Below, one piece after another: positions 17,237 through 25,107 of a DNA stretch of 64,000 nucleotides. How positions within the stretch are numbered: the stretch's first letter is position 1; every line of letters begins with the position of its first letter. The position numbers and the translations under genes are program-made. The stretch spans positions 930,001-994,000 of the forward strand of contig CAVYZH010000010.1 in assembly GCA_963772975.1 (NCBI GenBank), written 5' to 3'. This DNA comes from AC-32 sp963772975 (GTDB lineage: Bacteria; Actinomycetota; Thermoleophilia; Gaiellales; Gaiellaceae). Under the pieces are notes generated by a model. The model saw only the letters and a program-made list of their open reading frames with translations, did not search any database and had not been told where the DNA came from.

Positions 17237-18183
17237 CGACGAGCCCGCTCGACTGGTACGCGGCCCGTGCGGCGGGGGTCGCCGCGTACCTGATCCTCAC
17301 AGTCGTCGTCACGCTCGGGATGACGATGGCGAGCGGGCGTCAGCTGAAGCGCTGGCCGAAGTTCGCGCTCGAGGACGTCCACCGCTTCGGCGGCCTGCTC
17401 GTTGGCAGCTTCGTAACGATCCACGTCGTCACGATCGCCCTGGACGCCTACCTGCCTTTCTCGATCGCGTCGATCCTCGTGCCGTTCGTCGCCGGCTACC
17501 GGACGCTCTACACCGCGCTCGGGATCGTGGCGGCGGAGCTGTTGCTCGCGCTGGCGATCACGAACCGCTACCGCGACCGGCTGCCATACCGCTTCTGGCG
17601 GCGCGCGCACTACCTCAACTTCGCGGTCTGGGGAGCGGCGACCGTCCACGGACTTGGCAGCGGCACCGATCGCAGCACGCCGTGGCTGCTCGCGCTCTTC
17701 ACCGCGTCCGTTGCGCTGGTGCTCGGAGCCGGCGTCTGGCGCGCCACGCGGGCTCGGCCGGCGGTCGTCTCGTTGGTCGCCGCGGCCGGCGTGGGTGCCG
17801 TCGTGCTCGCCGCGACCGGGCCGCTGCGCTTCTCGCCGAAGCCGTGGAACGCGAGCTCGTTCGAGGCGCCGATCACGGGGCAGGTCGTACAGAACGTCGG
17901 CTCGACGCGGGGACTCGTCTCCGCCGCCGCCACTGCGGACGGCCGCCAGCGCGCGCTGCTGCGGGCCGACCTGCTGCTCGAGCCGAGTCGACTCGACGCG
18001 ACCTCGTTCCAGCTCGAGTTCCTCCCGAGCGGAATGCTCTGCACGGGTACCGTGACGAAGGTGCAGTCGTTCGGCTTCGATGCCCGCTGCCGCGCCCAGG
18101 ACGGCACGCGCCGGTTCGTGCACGCAAGCTGGACGCTGAGCGAAGGAAACCGGCTCGAGGGCCAGGTCGTCGTGCATGCGTAA
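17227..18183 (+). CDS. Ferric-reductase-like transmembrane protein with extracytoplasmic C-terminal domain
   Basis: About 318 aa. Six TM helices (about residues 10-180) with paired His residues suited to b-type heme (VHRFGG, IHVVTI, HYLNFAVW, TVHGLG) match the ferric-reductase/MsrQ-like TM domain. The final ~125 aa (from WNASSFEAP) form a soluble beta-rich domain not recognised here. No cytosolic FAD/NAD(P) module is fused, so electrons must come from another flavoprotein or quinol. The start is uncertain: TTG 17227 overlaps the apbE stop, and no ATG or GTG is in frame before the first helix. Confidence 0.75.
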   Translation: MHLTTSPLDWYAARAAGVAAYLILTVVVTLGMTMASGRQLKRWPKFALEDVHRFGGLLVGSFVTIHVVTIALDAYLPFSIASILVPFVAGYRTLYTALGIVAAELLLALAITNRYRDRLPYRFWRRAHYLNFAVWGAATVHGLGSGTDRSTPWLLALFTASVALVLGAGVWRATRARPAVVSLVAAAGVGAVVLAATGPLRFSPKPWNASSFEAPITGQVVQNVGSTRGLVSAAATADGRQRALLRADLLLEPSRLDATSFQLEFLPSGMLCTGTVTKVQSFGFDARCRAQDGTRRFVHASWTLSEGNRLEGQVVVHA

Positions 18184-20041
18184 GGCGGTCGGCGCCCTCG
18201 GTCTCGTGCTCGTCGCCGCCGGCTGCTCGGGCCACTCGACCGCCACCTCGACCGGCACCCGGACGACCACACGACCCGTCCAGCGCCGGGCGAGGACGCC
18301 GCTGCTGGTCTCGCCGCTCGGCCTCCCGCGCGTCCACTCCCGCGTCGTCCCCGGGTACGTGCTGATCGCCGACCGCAACAACAACCGCGTGCTGCTCGTC
18401 TCGCCGAGCAAGAAGGTCGTCTGGCAAGACGCGACCTTGCGCGGGCCGGACGACGCGTTCTTCACCCCCGGCTACCGGTCGGTGATCACAAACGAGGAGT
18501 TCAACGACACGCTCGTCGAGCTCTCGCTGAAGGCGCACGCTCGGGTCTGGCAGTACGGCCACAGCGGCGTCGCCGGCTCCAGCCCCGGCTACCTGAACAC
18601 TCCGGACGACGCCTACCGGCTGCCGTCCGGGATCACGACCGTCGCCGACATCCAGAACTGCCGGATCGTCCAGCTCAGCCGCGCGGGCCAGGTGGCCCGC
18701 GTTCTCGGTGGCAGCTGCACGCACGACCCGCCGCGCGGCTTCGCCAGCCCGAACGGTGACACACCGCTCCCCGACGGAGGGCTGCTCGTGACCGAGATCG
18801 GCGGCTGGATCGATCGCTTGCGTGCCGACGGCAGTCTCGCCTGGTCGATCCGCTCGCCGGTGCCGTATCCCTCGGACGCGCAGCTACTGCCGGACGGCCG
18901 CGTGCTCGTGGCGTCGTTCTCGATCCCCGGCCGGATCGTGATCGTCGACCGCAGCGGCCGCGTCACCTGGTCGTTCGGCTCTGCAAGCGGGCCCGACCGG
19001 CTCGCGAAGCCGTCGCTCGCGGTGCGCTGGCCGAACGGCCTGATCGCGGCCAACGACGACTACAACCATCGCGTGATCGTGATCGACCCGAAGACCAAGC
19101 GGATCGTCTGGCAGTACGGGCATACGGGCGTCTCCGGCTCCGGCCCCGGCTATCTGAGCAAGCCGGACGGGCTCGACCTGCTCCCGGCGACCGACCTCGT
19201 GCGTGCCGCGGCCCGTTCGACCGTCGAGCCCGCGCCGGCCGTGCACGTCGAGCGCGTCGGCTCGCTGCCCCGGCCGGTTTCGAAGCTCTCGGCGGTGGCG
19301 CTGCCCCGCGGGCGCGTGCTCGTGCTCGGTGGCCTCGTCGGCGGCTCGTCGTCGACTCAGGTGCTGCTCGGCAGCCCGGGGCACCTGCGCGCGGTAAGCA
19401 GCCTGCCGGTGCCGACACACGACGCGGCGGCGGCGCTGGTCGGCGGCAGCGTCTACCTCTTCGGCGGCGGTGAGGCGGTCTCGACCGACGCGGTCGTTCG
19501 CGTCGATCCCGGCTGGCGTACCGCGACCCGCGCGGGCAGCCTCGGCGAGCCGCTGTCCGACCTCGGCGCCGCCTCGGTCGGCGGCAGCACGTACCTCGTC
19601 GGCGGCTACACCGGCTCGCGCTACGCGACGGCCGTCCTGCGTTTCCGGCCCGGCGCGCAGCCGCAGCTGGTGACCCGGTTGCCCGTCGGGCTGCGCTACG
19701 CCGGCGTGGCGGCGCTCGGCTCGAAGATCTACGTCGCCGGCGGCCTCGCGACCTCGGGCGCGACGACGGCCGTCTACGCCGTCGACCCGGCCGCCCGAAC
19801 GGTGCGGCAGGTAGCGACGCTGCCGCGGGCGGTCGACCACGCCGCCCTCGCGCCGCTCGGCTCGCGGCTGCTGCTCGTCGGCGGCGGCTCGAGGCAGGTG
19901 CTCGCGATCGACCCGGCCCGCGGGAGCGTCACTCCTGTCGCGAACCTGCCGCAGGCGCTGACCGACCCTGCCGCCCTCGCGCAGGCCGGCCGCGTGCTCG
20001 TGCTCGGAGGCGGCACGAACGCCGTTTACGCGCTCGGCTGA
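18176..20041 (+). CDS. Lipoprotein with two fused beta-propellers (NHL/arylsulfotransferase-like and Kelch-like)
   Basis: 621 aa. The lipobox VAAGCS gives Cys19 as the lipidation site. The first propeller (about residues 55-345) repeats units such as GYVLIADRNNNRVLLVSPS and RVIVIDPKTKRIVWQYGHTG. The second (about 355-620) is Kelch-like, with repeated GG pairs (VLVLGGLVGG, VYLFGGGEA, TYLVGGYTG, IYVAGGLAT, LLLVGGGS, VLVLGGGT). Such propellers bind partners or ligands at the cell surface; no catalytic residues are evident. Its ATG lies 8 bp inside the ferric-reductase-like gene, so it is the last gene of that operon. Confidence 0.82.
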   Translation: MRKAVGALGLVLVAAGCSGHSTATSTGTRTTTRPVQRRARTPLLVSPLGLPRVHSRVVPGYVLIADRNNNRVLLVSPSKKVVWQDATLRGPDDAFFTPGYRSVITNEEFNDTLVELSLKAHARVWQYGHSGVAGSSPGYLNTPDDAYRLPSGITTVADIQNCRIVQLSRAGQVARVLGGSCTHDPPRGFASPNGDTPLPDGGLLVTEIGGWIDRLRADGSLAWSIRSPVPYPSDAQLLPDGRVLVASFSIPGRIVIVDRSGRVTWSFGSASGPDRLAKPSLAVRWPNGLIAANDDYNHRVIVIDPKTKRIVWQYGHTGVSGSGPGYLSKPDGLDLLPATDLVRAAARSTVEPAPAVHVERVGSLPRPVSKLSAVALPRGRVLVLGGLVGGSSSTQVLLGSPGHLRAVSSLPVPTHDAAAALVGGSVYLFGGGEAVSTDAVVRVDPGWRTATRAGSLGEPLSDLGAASVGGSTYLVGGYTGSRYATAVLRFRPGAQPQLVTRLPVGLRYAGVAALGSKIYVAGGLATSGATTAVYAVDPAARTVRQVATLPRAVDHAALAPLGSRLLLVGGGSRQVLAIDPARGSVTPVANLPQALTDPAALAQAGRVLVLGGGTNAVYALG

Positions 20042-20412
20042 TCGTCCTCGGCGAAGAGCGGGCGCAGCAGCTCGTCGAACGCCGCCTGATCGCAGCTCGC
20101 CACGACCGCGGGCGTGAGCGCGCGCACGGAGGCGGTGCGCGGGATGTTCATCGCCAGCCCGACCTCGCCGAAGTAGTCGCCCGGCCGCAGCACGCGCCGC
20201 GGGCCGAGGTCCTCCTGGCTGACGGCGAACAATCCCGAGAGGACGACGTAGAAGCGCTTGGCGTCGTCACCCTCGCGCACGACCGCGCGGCCGGGCGGGA
20301 CCTCCTCACGCTCCATCTGCTTGGCGATCTCGCCGAGCTTCTCGCCGGGCAGGCCCGCGAGCAGCTCGACCCGCGAGAGCTCGGTCACCGTTGCGGGGAC
20401 GAACCTCGGCAC
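20026..20412 (-). CDS. Cyclic nucleotide-binding domain protein
   Basis: 128 aa made almost entirely of one cNMP-binding domain: LSRVELLAGLPGEKLGEIAK, VVREGDDAKRFYVVLSGLFAV, then the phosphate-binding-cassette region LRPGDYFGEVGLAMNIPRTASVRA. The FGE and R-T-A-S residues that bind the cyclic phosphate are present. No DNA-binding or effector domain is fused. GTG 20412 is chosen because it lies within the divergent promoter gap shared with the Nudix gene. Its 3' end overlaps the lipoprotein gene by 16 bp. A class III cyclase is encoded at 33-37 kb, but any link between them is speculative. Confidence 0.85.
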   Translation of the reverse strand: MPRFVPATVTELSRVELLAGLPGEKLGEIAKQMEREEVPPGRAVVREGDDAKRFYVVLSGLFAVSQEDLGPRRVLRPGDYFGEVGLAMNIPRTASVRALTPAVVASCDQAAFDELLRPLFAEDDQPSA

Positions 20413-20430
20413 GGCTCTATTCTTGCTCTC

Positions 20431-20940
20431 ATGGGGGAGCTCGCGGGCTGGACCTTCTGTCCGCGCTGCCGGACCGAGCTGCGCGGAGACGAGCAGCGGC
20501 TCGAGTGCCCGGAGTGCGGCTTCGTCGCCTATGCGAGCTCGAAGGCGACCGCCGGCGCGCTGGTCGAGGACGAGGAAGGTCGCCTCTTGCTCGCGCGCCG
20601 CGCCCACGAGCCGTTCAAGGGGCGCTGGGACATCCCGGGCGGTTTCCTCGAGGAGGGTGAGCATCCGCTCGACGGCCTGCGCCGCGAGCTGCGCGAGGAG
20701 ACGGGGCTCGAGGTCGAGCCGCTCGAGTTCCTCGGGGCCTGGATGGACCGCTACGGCGGCGACTCGACCGCCAAGGCGACGCTGAACCTCTACTGGACGG
20801 CGCGCATCACCGGCGGCGAGGCCGCCCCCGCAGACGACGTCGACGATCTGCGCTGGTTCGGGCGCGACGAGCTGCCTCGCCCGGACGAGCTCGCCTTCGA
20901 GAACGTGCCGCTAGTGCTTGCGGCGTGGCAGGAGCTATAG
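20431..20940 (+). CDS. NUDIX hydrolase with N-terminal zinc ribbon
   Basis: 169 aa. Four cysteines (C10, C13, C26, C29) form a zinc ribbon; the Nudix box starts at GGFLEEGEHPLDG and includes RELREETGLE, all metal-binding Glu residues present. The layout resembles NADH pyrophosphatase NudC-like or ADP-ribose/NTP hydrolases, but the SQPWPFPxS motif of NudC is absent, so the substrate is open. ATG 20431 lies 7 nt after TATTCT (20418-20423), a leaderless arrangement. Confidence 0.9.
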   Translation: MGELAGWTFCPRCRTELRGDEQRLECPECGFVAYASSKATAGALVEDEEGRLLLARRAHEPFKGRWDIPGGFLEEGEHPLDGLRRELREETGLEVEPLEFLGAWMDRYGGDSTAKATLNLYWTARITGGEAAPADDVDDLRWFGRDELPRPDELAFENVPLVLAAWQEL

Positions 20941-21009
20941 GCCGGGCCGCGCGCGAAGTTAGGCCGAACGGCTCATGCGGCCGCCGGCGCTCGTCCCGAT
21001 CATTCAGCC

Positions 21010-21162
21010 ATGGACGACAGGGGCCTTCATCGGATCGAGGACGAGCTTGGCGAGCACTGGCTCAGCTGCTGGATCGATGGTGGGATCGCGGAAATCGAGG
21101 CGTACCTCGCCAAGCACGCGGCCTTCCTCAGCTTCCTCGACACTGCCGATAGCACGAGCTAG
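21010..21162 (+). CDS. Small hypothetical protein (50 aa)
   Basis: An open frame of 50 codons from ATG 21010 to TAG 21162: an acidic N-terminus (MDDRGLHRIEDELGEHW), then an amphipathic helix (AEIEAYLAKHAAFLSFLDTA). The composition looks protein-like and the gap between Nudix and trxA contains nothing else. There is no clear ribosome-binding site. Function unknown; it may be spurious. Confidence 0.4.
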   Translation: MDDRGLHRIEDELGEHWLSCWIDGGIAEIEAYLAKHAAFLSFLDTADSTS

Positions 21163-21186
21163 CGCGCTTCACGCGCCGTTTCGCAG

Positions 21187-21510
21187 CTACGCAGCGGCTT
21201 CGGCCAGGCCGAGGCGCTCTTCCAGCATCGACTTCGGCATCGCCCCGACCGCCGCAGCGTGCGGCTCGCCCTCCTTGAAGAGGATCAGGGTCGGGATCGA
21301 CATCACGCCGTAGCGCTGCGCGATCGCCGGCTGCTCGTCGATGTTCAGCTTGACGACCTTGAGCTCCTCGCGCTCCTGCGCGATCTGGTCGAGTACGGGC
21401 GCGATCGCGTGGCACGGGCCACACCACTCGGCCCAGAAGTCGACCAGCACCGGCTTGTCGCTCTGGAGCACTTCCTGCTCGAAGGTCTGTTCGGTGACGG
21501 TGTTTGTCAT
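21187..21510 (-). CDS. trxA: Thioredoxin
   Basis: 107 aa, standard length. Active site W-C-G-P-C (C30, C33) within VLVDFWAEWCGPCHAIAPVL; the cis-Pro loop is SIPTLILFKEG. GAAAGGAC precedes ATG 21510. Disulfide reductase in the cytosol and a plausible electron donor for the 1-Sec peroxiredoxin and the CxxU protein in this window (inferred, not shown). Confidence 0.96.
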   Translation of the reverse strand: MTNTVTEQTFEQEVLQSDKPVLVDFWAEWCGPCHAIAPVLDQIAQEREELKVVKLNIDEQPAIAQRYGVMSIPTLILFKEGEPHAAAVGAMPKSMLEERLGLAEAAA

Positions 21511-21589
21511 GAAGTCCTTTCTACCTCAAGTGTCTGATGCTTGAAACGCGGCGGGGAAAGCCGTTGTTCCCGCTCGCTACGATCGCCTG

Positions 21590-24500
21590 ATGCTCAAGCC
21601 GCTCCCGAGCGTGCCCGATCATCCCGCGCTCGAGCGGGAGGTGCTGGAGCGCTGGGAGGAGGAACAGACGTTCCGGCGCCTCCGCGAGCAGAACGCCGGC
21701 GGGCCGCGGTTCAGCTTCATCGACGGTCCGATCACCGCCAACAACCCGATGGGCGTCCATCACGCTTGGGGCCGCACGCTGAAGGACGTCTTCCAGCGCT
21801 ACTACGCGGCCAAGGGTCACGACGAGCGCTACCAGAACGGCTTCGACTGCCAGGGTCTCTGGGTCGAAGTCGAGGTCGAGAAGGAGCTCGGCCTCAACTC
21901 GAAGCGCGAGATCGAGGACTACGGGATCGCCGAGTTCGCGGAGCGCTGCAAGGAGCGGGTCGCGCGCTACGTCGGCGTGATGACGGAGCAGTCGAAGCGC
22001 CTCGGCCAGTGGATGGACTGGGGCAACGACTACCTCACCTTCTCGGACACGAACATCGAGTACATCTGGCGCTTCCTGAAGGAGTGCCGCGCCCGTGACT
22101 GGCTCTTCAAGGGCCACCGCTCGACGCAGTGGTGCCCGCGCTGCGGCACCTCGTTGTCCCAGCACGAGCAGGCCGGGGAGGAGAACTACCGCGAGCTCGA
22201 GCACCCGTCGCTGTACGTCCGCTTCCCGCTGGCCGACCGCGACGGTGAGTCGCTGGTCGTCTGGACGACGACGCCGTGGACGTTGCCCGCGAACGTCGCG
22301 GCGGCTGTGAAGCCGGACGCCGAGTACGGGCTCCGCGACGGTGGCTGGCGGCTGGCCGAGGAGGGTGGCGAGTACGACAACGTCCTCCAGGGCGAGGACC
22401 TGGTCGGGCTCGAGTACCACGCGCCTTTCGACGACCTGCCTGCGCAGGAGGGCGTCCGGCACCGCGTCATCCCTTGGGACGAGGTCGCGCTCGACGAAGG
22501 CACCGGGATCGTCCACATCGCGCCGGGCGCGGGCGCCGAGGACTTCGAGCTCTCGCGCGTGCACGGCCTGCCGGTGCTGGCGCCGATCGACGAGTCCGGC
22601 CGCTTCCTGCCCGGCTATGGGCCGTTCGAGGGGCTCACGACCGACGGCGCGGCGCAGGCGATCATCCGCGAGCTCGACGAGCGCGGCGTGCTCGTCGAGG
22701 CCGGCACGATCGTCCACCGCTACCCGATCTGCTGGCGTTGCAAGACGCCGCTCGTCTTCCGCGTCGTGGACGACTGGTTCATCCGGATCGAGGACCTGCG
22801 CCAGCCGCTGCTCGACGCCAACGACGAGGTCGCCTGGACGCCGCCGAACTACAAGAAGCGGATGGACGACTGGCTGCGCAACATGGGCGACTGGAACATC
22901 TCGCGCAAGCGCTACTTCGGCCTGCCGCTGCCCTTCTACCCGTGCGAGTGCGGCGAGCTGAACGTGATCGGCTCGCGCGCCGAGCTCGAGGAGCGCGCGA
23001 CCGGCGGGCTCGAGCAGCTGCAGGAGCTGCACCGGCCCTGGATCGACGAGGTGCCGATCCGCTGCGAGTCGTGCAACGAGGAGGTGCGCCGCATCCCGGA
23101 GGTCGGCGACGCCTGGCTCGACGCGGGCATCGTCCCGCTCTCGACGCTCGGCTGGCAAAGCCCGCAGCGGATCCCCGGCGGGTATGGCACCGGCGCGGCG
23201 AAGGGCCTGACCGGTGCCGACCTGCCCGACAACGCCTACTGGGAGCAGTGGTTCCCGGCGGACTGGATCTCCGAGAGCCGCGAGCAGATCCGGCTCTGGT
23301 TCTACTCGATCAGCGTGATGGCGATGACGATGACGGGCAGGCTGCCCTATCGCGCCGTCCTGACCTACGAGCGTGTGCACGACGAGACCGGCCGCGAGAT
23401 GCACAAGTCGACCGGCAACGCGATCGAGGCGAACGAGGCCTTCGAGCAGATGGGCGCCGACATCGTGCGCTGGCAGTTCTGCGCGCAGAACCCGAGCCAG
23501 AACATCAACTTCGGCTACGGCCCCGCGGATGAGGTCAAGCGGCGGCTGCTGACGCTCTGGAACTCGGTCATCGTGCTCGTCACGTACGGGAACGTCGCCA
23601 GGTGGGAGCCGAAGTGGGGGGCGGAGCCGTCCTCGCAGCACGCGCTCGACCGCTGGCTGGTCGCTCGCACGATGCAGCTCGTCGCCGAGGCCGAGGCCGC
23701 CTATGACCGCTATTCGACGCCCGCCGTGACGACCGCCTTCGAGGGCTACGTCGAGGATCTCTCCAACTGGTACATCCGCCGCTCGCGGCCGCGCTTCTGG
23801 GACGGGGACTCGGAGGCGCTCCAGACGCTGTGGTGGTCACTTGTCCAGGCGCTGCGAGTGGTTGCGCCGGTGATGCCGTTCCTCGCAGACCATCTCTGGA
23901 GCGCGCTCGTGCCCGAGGCGCCGGACTCGGTCCACCTGGCCGGCTGGCCGGAGGTCGGCCAGCCGGACCGGGCAGTGCTCGACGAGATGGCTGCGGTGCG
24001 CCGCGTGGCAAAGCTCGGCCAACAGGCGCGCGCGCGGTCAGGGATGAAGCTGCGCCAACCACTGCGGCGGCTTGTGGTGCAGGGCGCCGAGAGCGTCCGA
24101 GCGCAGGCGGACCTGATCGCAGACGAGCTCAGCGTCAAGCAGGTCGAGTTCGGTCCCGTCGAGGCAACCGAGCTGCGGGTCAAGCCGAACCTGCCGCTGC
24201 TCGGCCCGAAGCTCGGTAAGCAGCTCGGCTCCGTGCGCGCCAAGCTCGAGGCGGGCGAGTTCGAGGAGCTCGACGGCGGCCGGTTACGGGTCGACGGTCA
24301 CGAGCTCGCGCCGGAGGAGGTGCTTGTGGAACGGCGCGGCAAGGAAGGCTGGGCGGTGGCCGGCGAGGACGGTCTCACGGTCGCGCTCGACCTGCAGCTG
24401 GATCCAGAGCTGGAGCTCGAAGGCCGCGCGCGCGAGGCGATCCACCAGGTCAACACGATGCGCAAGGAGCTCGGCCTCGAGATCACCGACCGGATCGCCC

Positions 24501-24604
24501 TGACCCTGCCTCCCGAGCTCGCCGAACACGAGGACTGGATCGCGCGCGAGACGCTCGCCTCGCGGGTCGAGCCGGGTGGCGAGCTCGCGATCGAGAAGGC
24601 CTAG
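21590..24604 (+). CDS. ileS: Isoleucyl-tRNA synthetase with GVHH in place of HIGH (IleRS2-like)
   Basis: 1004 aa. Class I synthetase: CP1 editing domain with VVWTTTPWTLPANVAAAV, KMSKS-like loop HKSTGN, anticodon-binding domain and a long C-terminus. The catalytic signature in DGPITANNPMGVHHAWGR aligns HIGH of E. coli IleRS (DGPPYANGSIHIGH) with G55-V-H57-H58: the first and third residues are swapped (GxHH). Zinc-type cysteines occur in WCPRCG and CESCNEE. TACGAT (21578-21583) ends 6 nt before ATG 21590, so it is likely leaderless. It appears to be the only isoleucyl enzyme in the window; whether the genome has a second cannot be seen. Confidence 0.95.
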   Translation: MLKPLPSVPDHPALEREVLERWEEEQTFRRLREQNAGGPRFSFIDGPITANNPMGVHHAWGRTLKDVFQRYYAAKGHDERYQNGFDCQGLWVEVEVEKELGLNSKREIEDYGIAEFAERCKERVARYVGVMTEQSKRLGQWMDWGNDYLTFSDTNIEYIWRFLKECRARDWLFKGHRSTQWCPRCGTSLSQHEQAGEENYRELEHPSLYVRFPLADRDGESLVVWTTTPWTLPANVAAAVKPDAEYGLRDGGWRLAEEGGEYDNVLQGEDLVGLEYHAPFDDLPAQEGVRHRVIPWDEVALDEGTGIVHIAPGAGAEDFELSRVHGLPVLAPIDESGRFLPGYGPFEGLTTDGAAQAIIRELDERGVLVEAGTIVHRYPICWRCKTPLVFRVVDDWFIRIEDLRQPLLDANDEVAWTPPNYKKRMDDWLRNMGDWNISRKRYFGLPLPFYPCECGELNVIGSRAELEERATGGLEQLQELHRPWIDEVPIRCESCNEEVRRIPEVGDAWLDAGIVPLSTLGWQSPQRIPGGYGTGAAKGLTGADLPDNAYWEQWFPADWISESREQIRLWFYSISVMAMTMTGRLPYRAVLTYERVHDETGREMHKSTGNAIEANEAFEQMGADIVRWQFCAQNPSQNINFGYGPADEVKRRLLTLWNSVIVLVTYGNVARWEPKWGAEPSSQHALDRWLVARTMQLVAEAEAAYDRYSTPAVTTAFEGYVEDLSNWYIRRSRPRFWDGDSEALQTLWWSLVQALRVVAPVMPFLADHLWSALVPEAPDSVHLAGWPEVGQPDRAVLDEMAAVRRVAKLGQQARARSGMKLRQPLRRLVVQGAESVRAQADLIADELSVKQVEFGPVEATELRVKPNLPLLGPKLGKQLGSVRAKLEAGEFEELDGGRLRVDGHELAPEEVLVERRGKEGWAVAGEDGLTVALDLQLDPELELEGRAREAIHQVNTMRKELGLEITDRIALTLPPELAEHEDWIARETLASRVEPGGELAIEKA

Positions 24605-25041
24605 CCGGCCGCTTGCAAGCGTTCGACGGCCCGCGCGAGGATGTCGCGGAGCGCGCGCTGGTCGGCGACCGAGAGGGAAGCGATCGCCTCCGGCGGCTCG
24701 TTCATGACCGCCAGCACGCGGCCACGGAGCTCGACGCCGGCGGCCGTGAGCGTCAGCGCCTTCACGCGGCGGTCGCCCTCGGCGCTGCCGCGCTCGACGA
24801 GGCCGCGGCTCTCGAGCCGGTCGACGATCCCGGTCACGTTCGAGGCGTCGCAGAAGAGACGCTCGGCAAGGGCGCTCATCGGCAGCGGCTCCTCGGGGTC
24901 GAGCATGCGTAGGGCGTGCGCCTGTGCGAAGCCGAGCCCGAGCTCGGCAAGCTGCGCGCCTACCTTCGCCCGCTGCTCCATGCCGATCTGGAAGAACAAC
25001 CGCTGCGCCTCGTGCGCCGCCGAGCGCGTTCTCAACTCCAT
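24601..25041 (-). CDS. MarR family regulator, divergent to an ABC exporter
   Basis: 146 aa. The winged helix spans about residues 40-110: LPMSALAERLFCDASNVTGI for the HTH and RGSAEGDRRVKALTLTAAG for the wing. ATG 25041 is chosen over an upstream in-frame ATG because a TATACT -10 box (25050-25055, minus) ends 8 nt before it. Inverted repeats span this start region, so it probably represses itself and the exporter operon 67 bp away. Its stop overlaps the ileS stop by 4 bp. Confidence 0.88.
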   Translation of the reverse strand: MELRTRSAAHEAQRLFFQIGMEQRAKVGAQLAELGLGFAQAHALRMLDPEEPLPMSALAERLFCDASNVTGIVDRLESRGLVERGSAEGDRRVKALTLTAAGVELRGRVLAVMNEPPEAIASLSVADQRALRDILARAVERLQAAG

Positions 25042-25061
25042 GATACACGAGTATAGTTGAG
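25031..25061. promoter_or_regulatory. Candidate MarR operator
   Basis: CTCAACT (25031-25037) and AGTTGAG (25055-25061) form an inverted repeat across the marR start. Inside it ATAC-ACGA-GTAT (25043-25054) is a second dyad that covers the TATACT -10 box. A further CTCAA at 25081-25085 lies within the exporter promoter. The spacing suits a MarR dimer acting on both divergent genes. Confidence 0.55.
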
Positions 25062-25072
25062 ATGGTAGGTAT

Positions 25073-25100
25073 TTGACAACCTCAAGCATTCCAGTAGGCT
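25073..25100 (+). promoter_or_regulatory. Sigma70-type promoter of the ABC exporter operon
   Basis: TTGACA (25073-25078), 16-bp spacer, TAGGCT (25095-25100), then 7 nt to GTG 25108. It is the best -35/-10 pair in the window and implies a leaderless mRNA. Confidence 0.75.
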
Positions 25101-25107
25101 AAGCGCG

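Noticed and set aside
21521..23641. 706-codon open frame antisense to ileS
   Set aside because: Shadow of a clear synthetase gene; composition typical of antisense high-GC frames.
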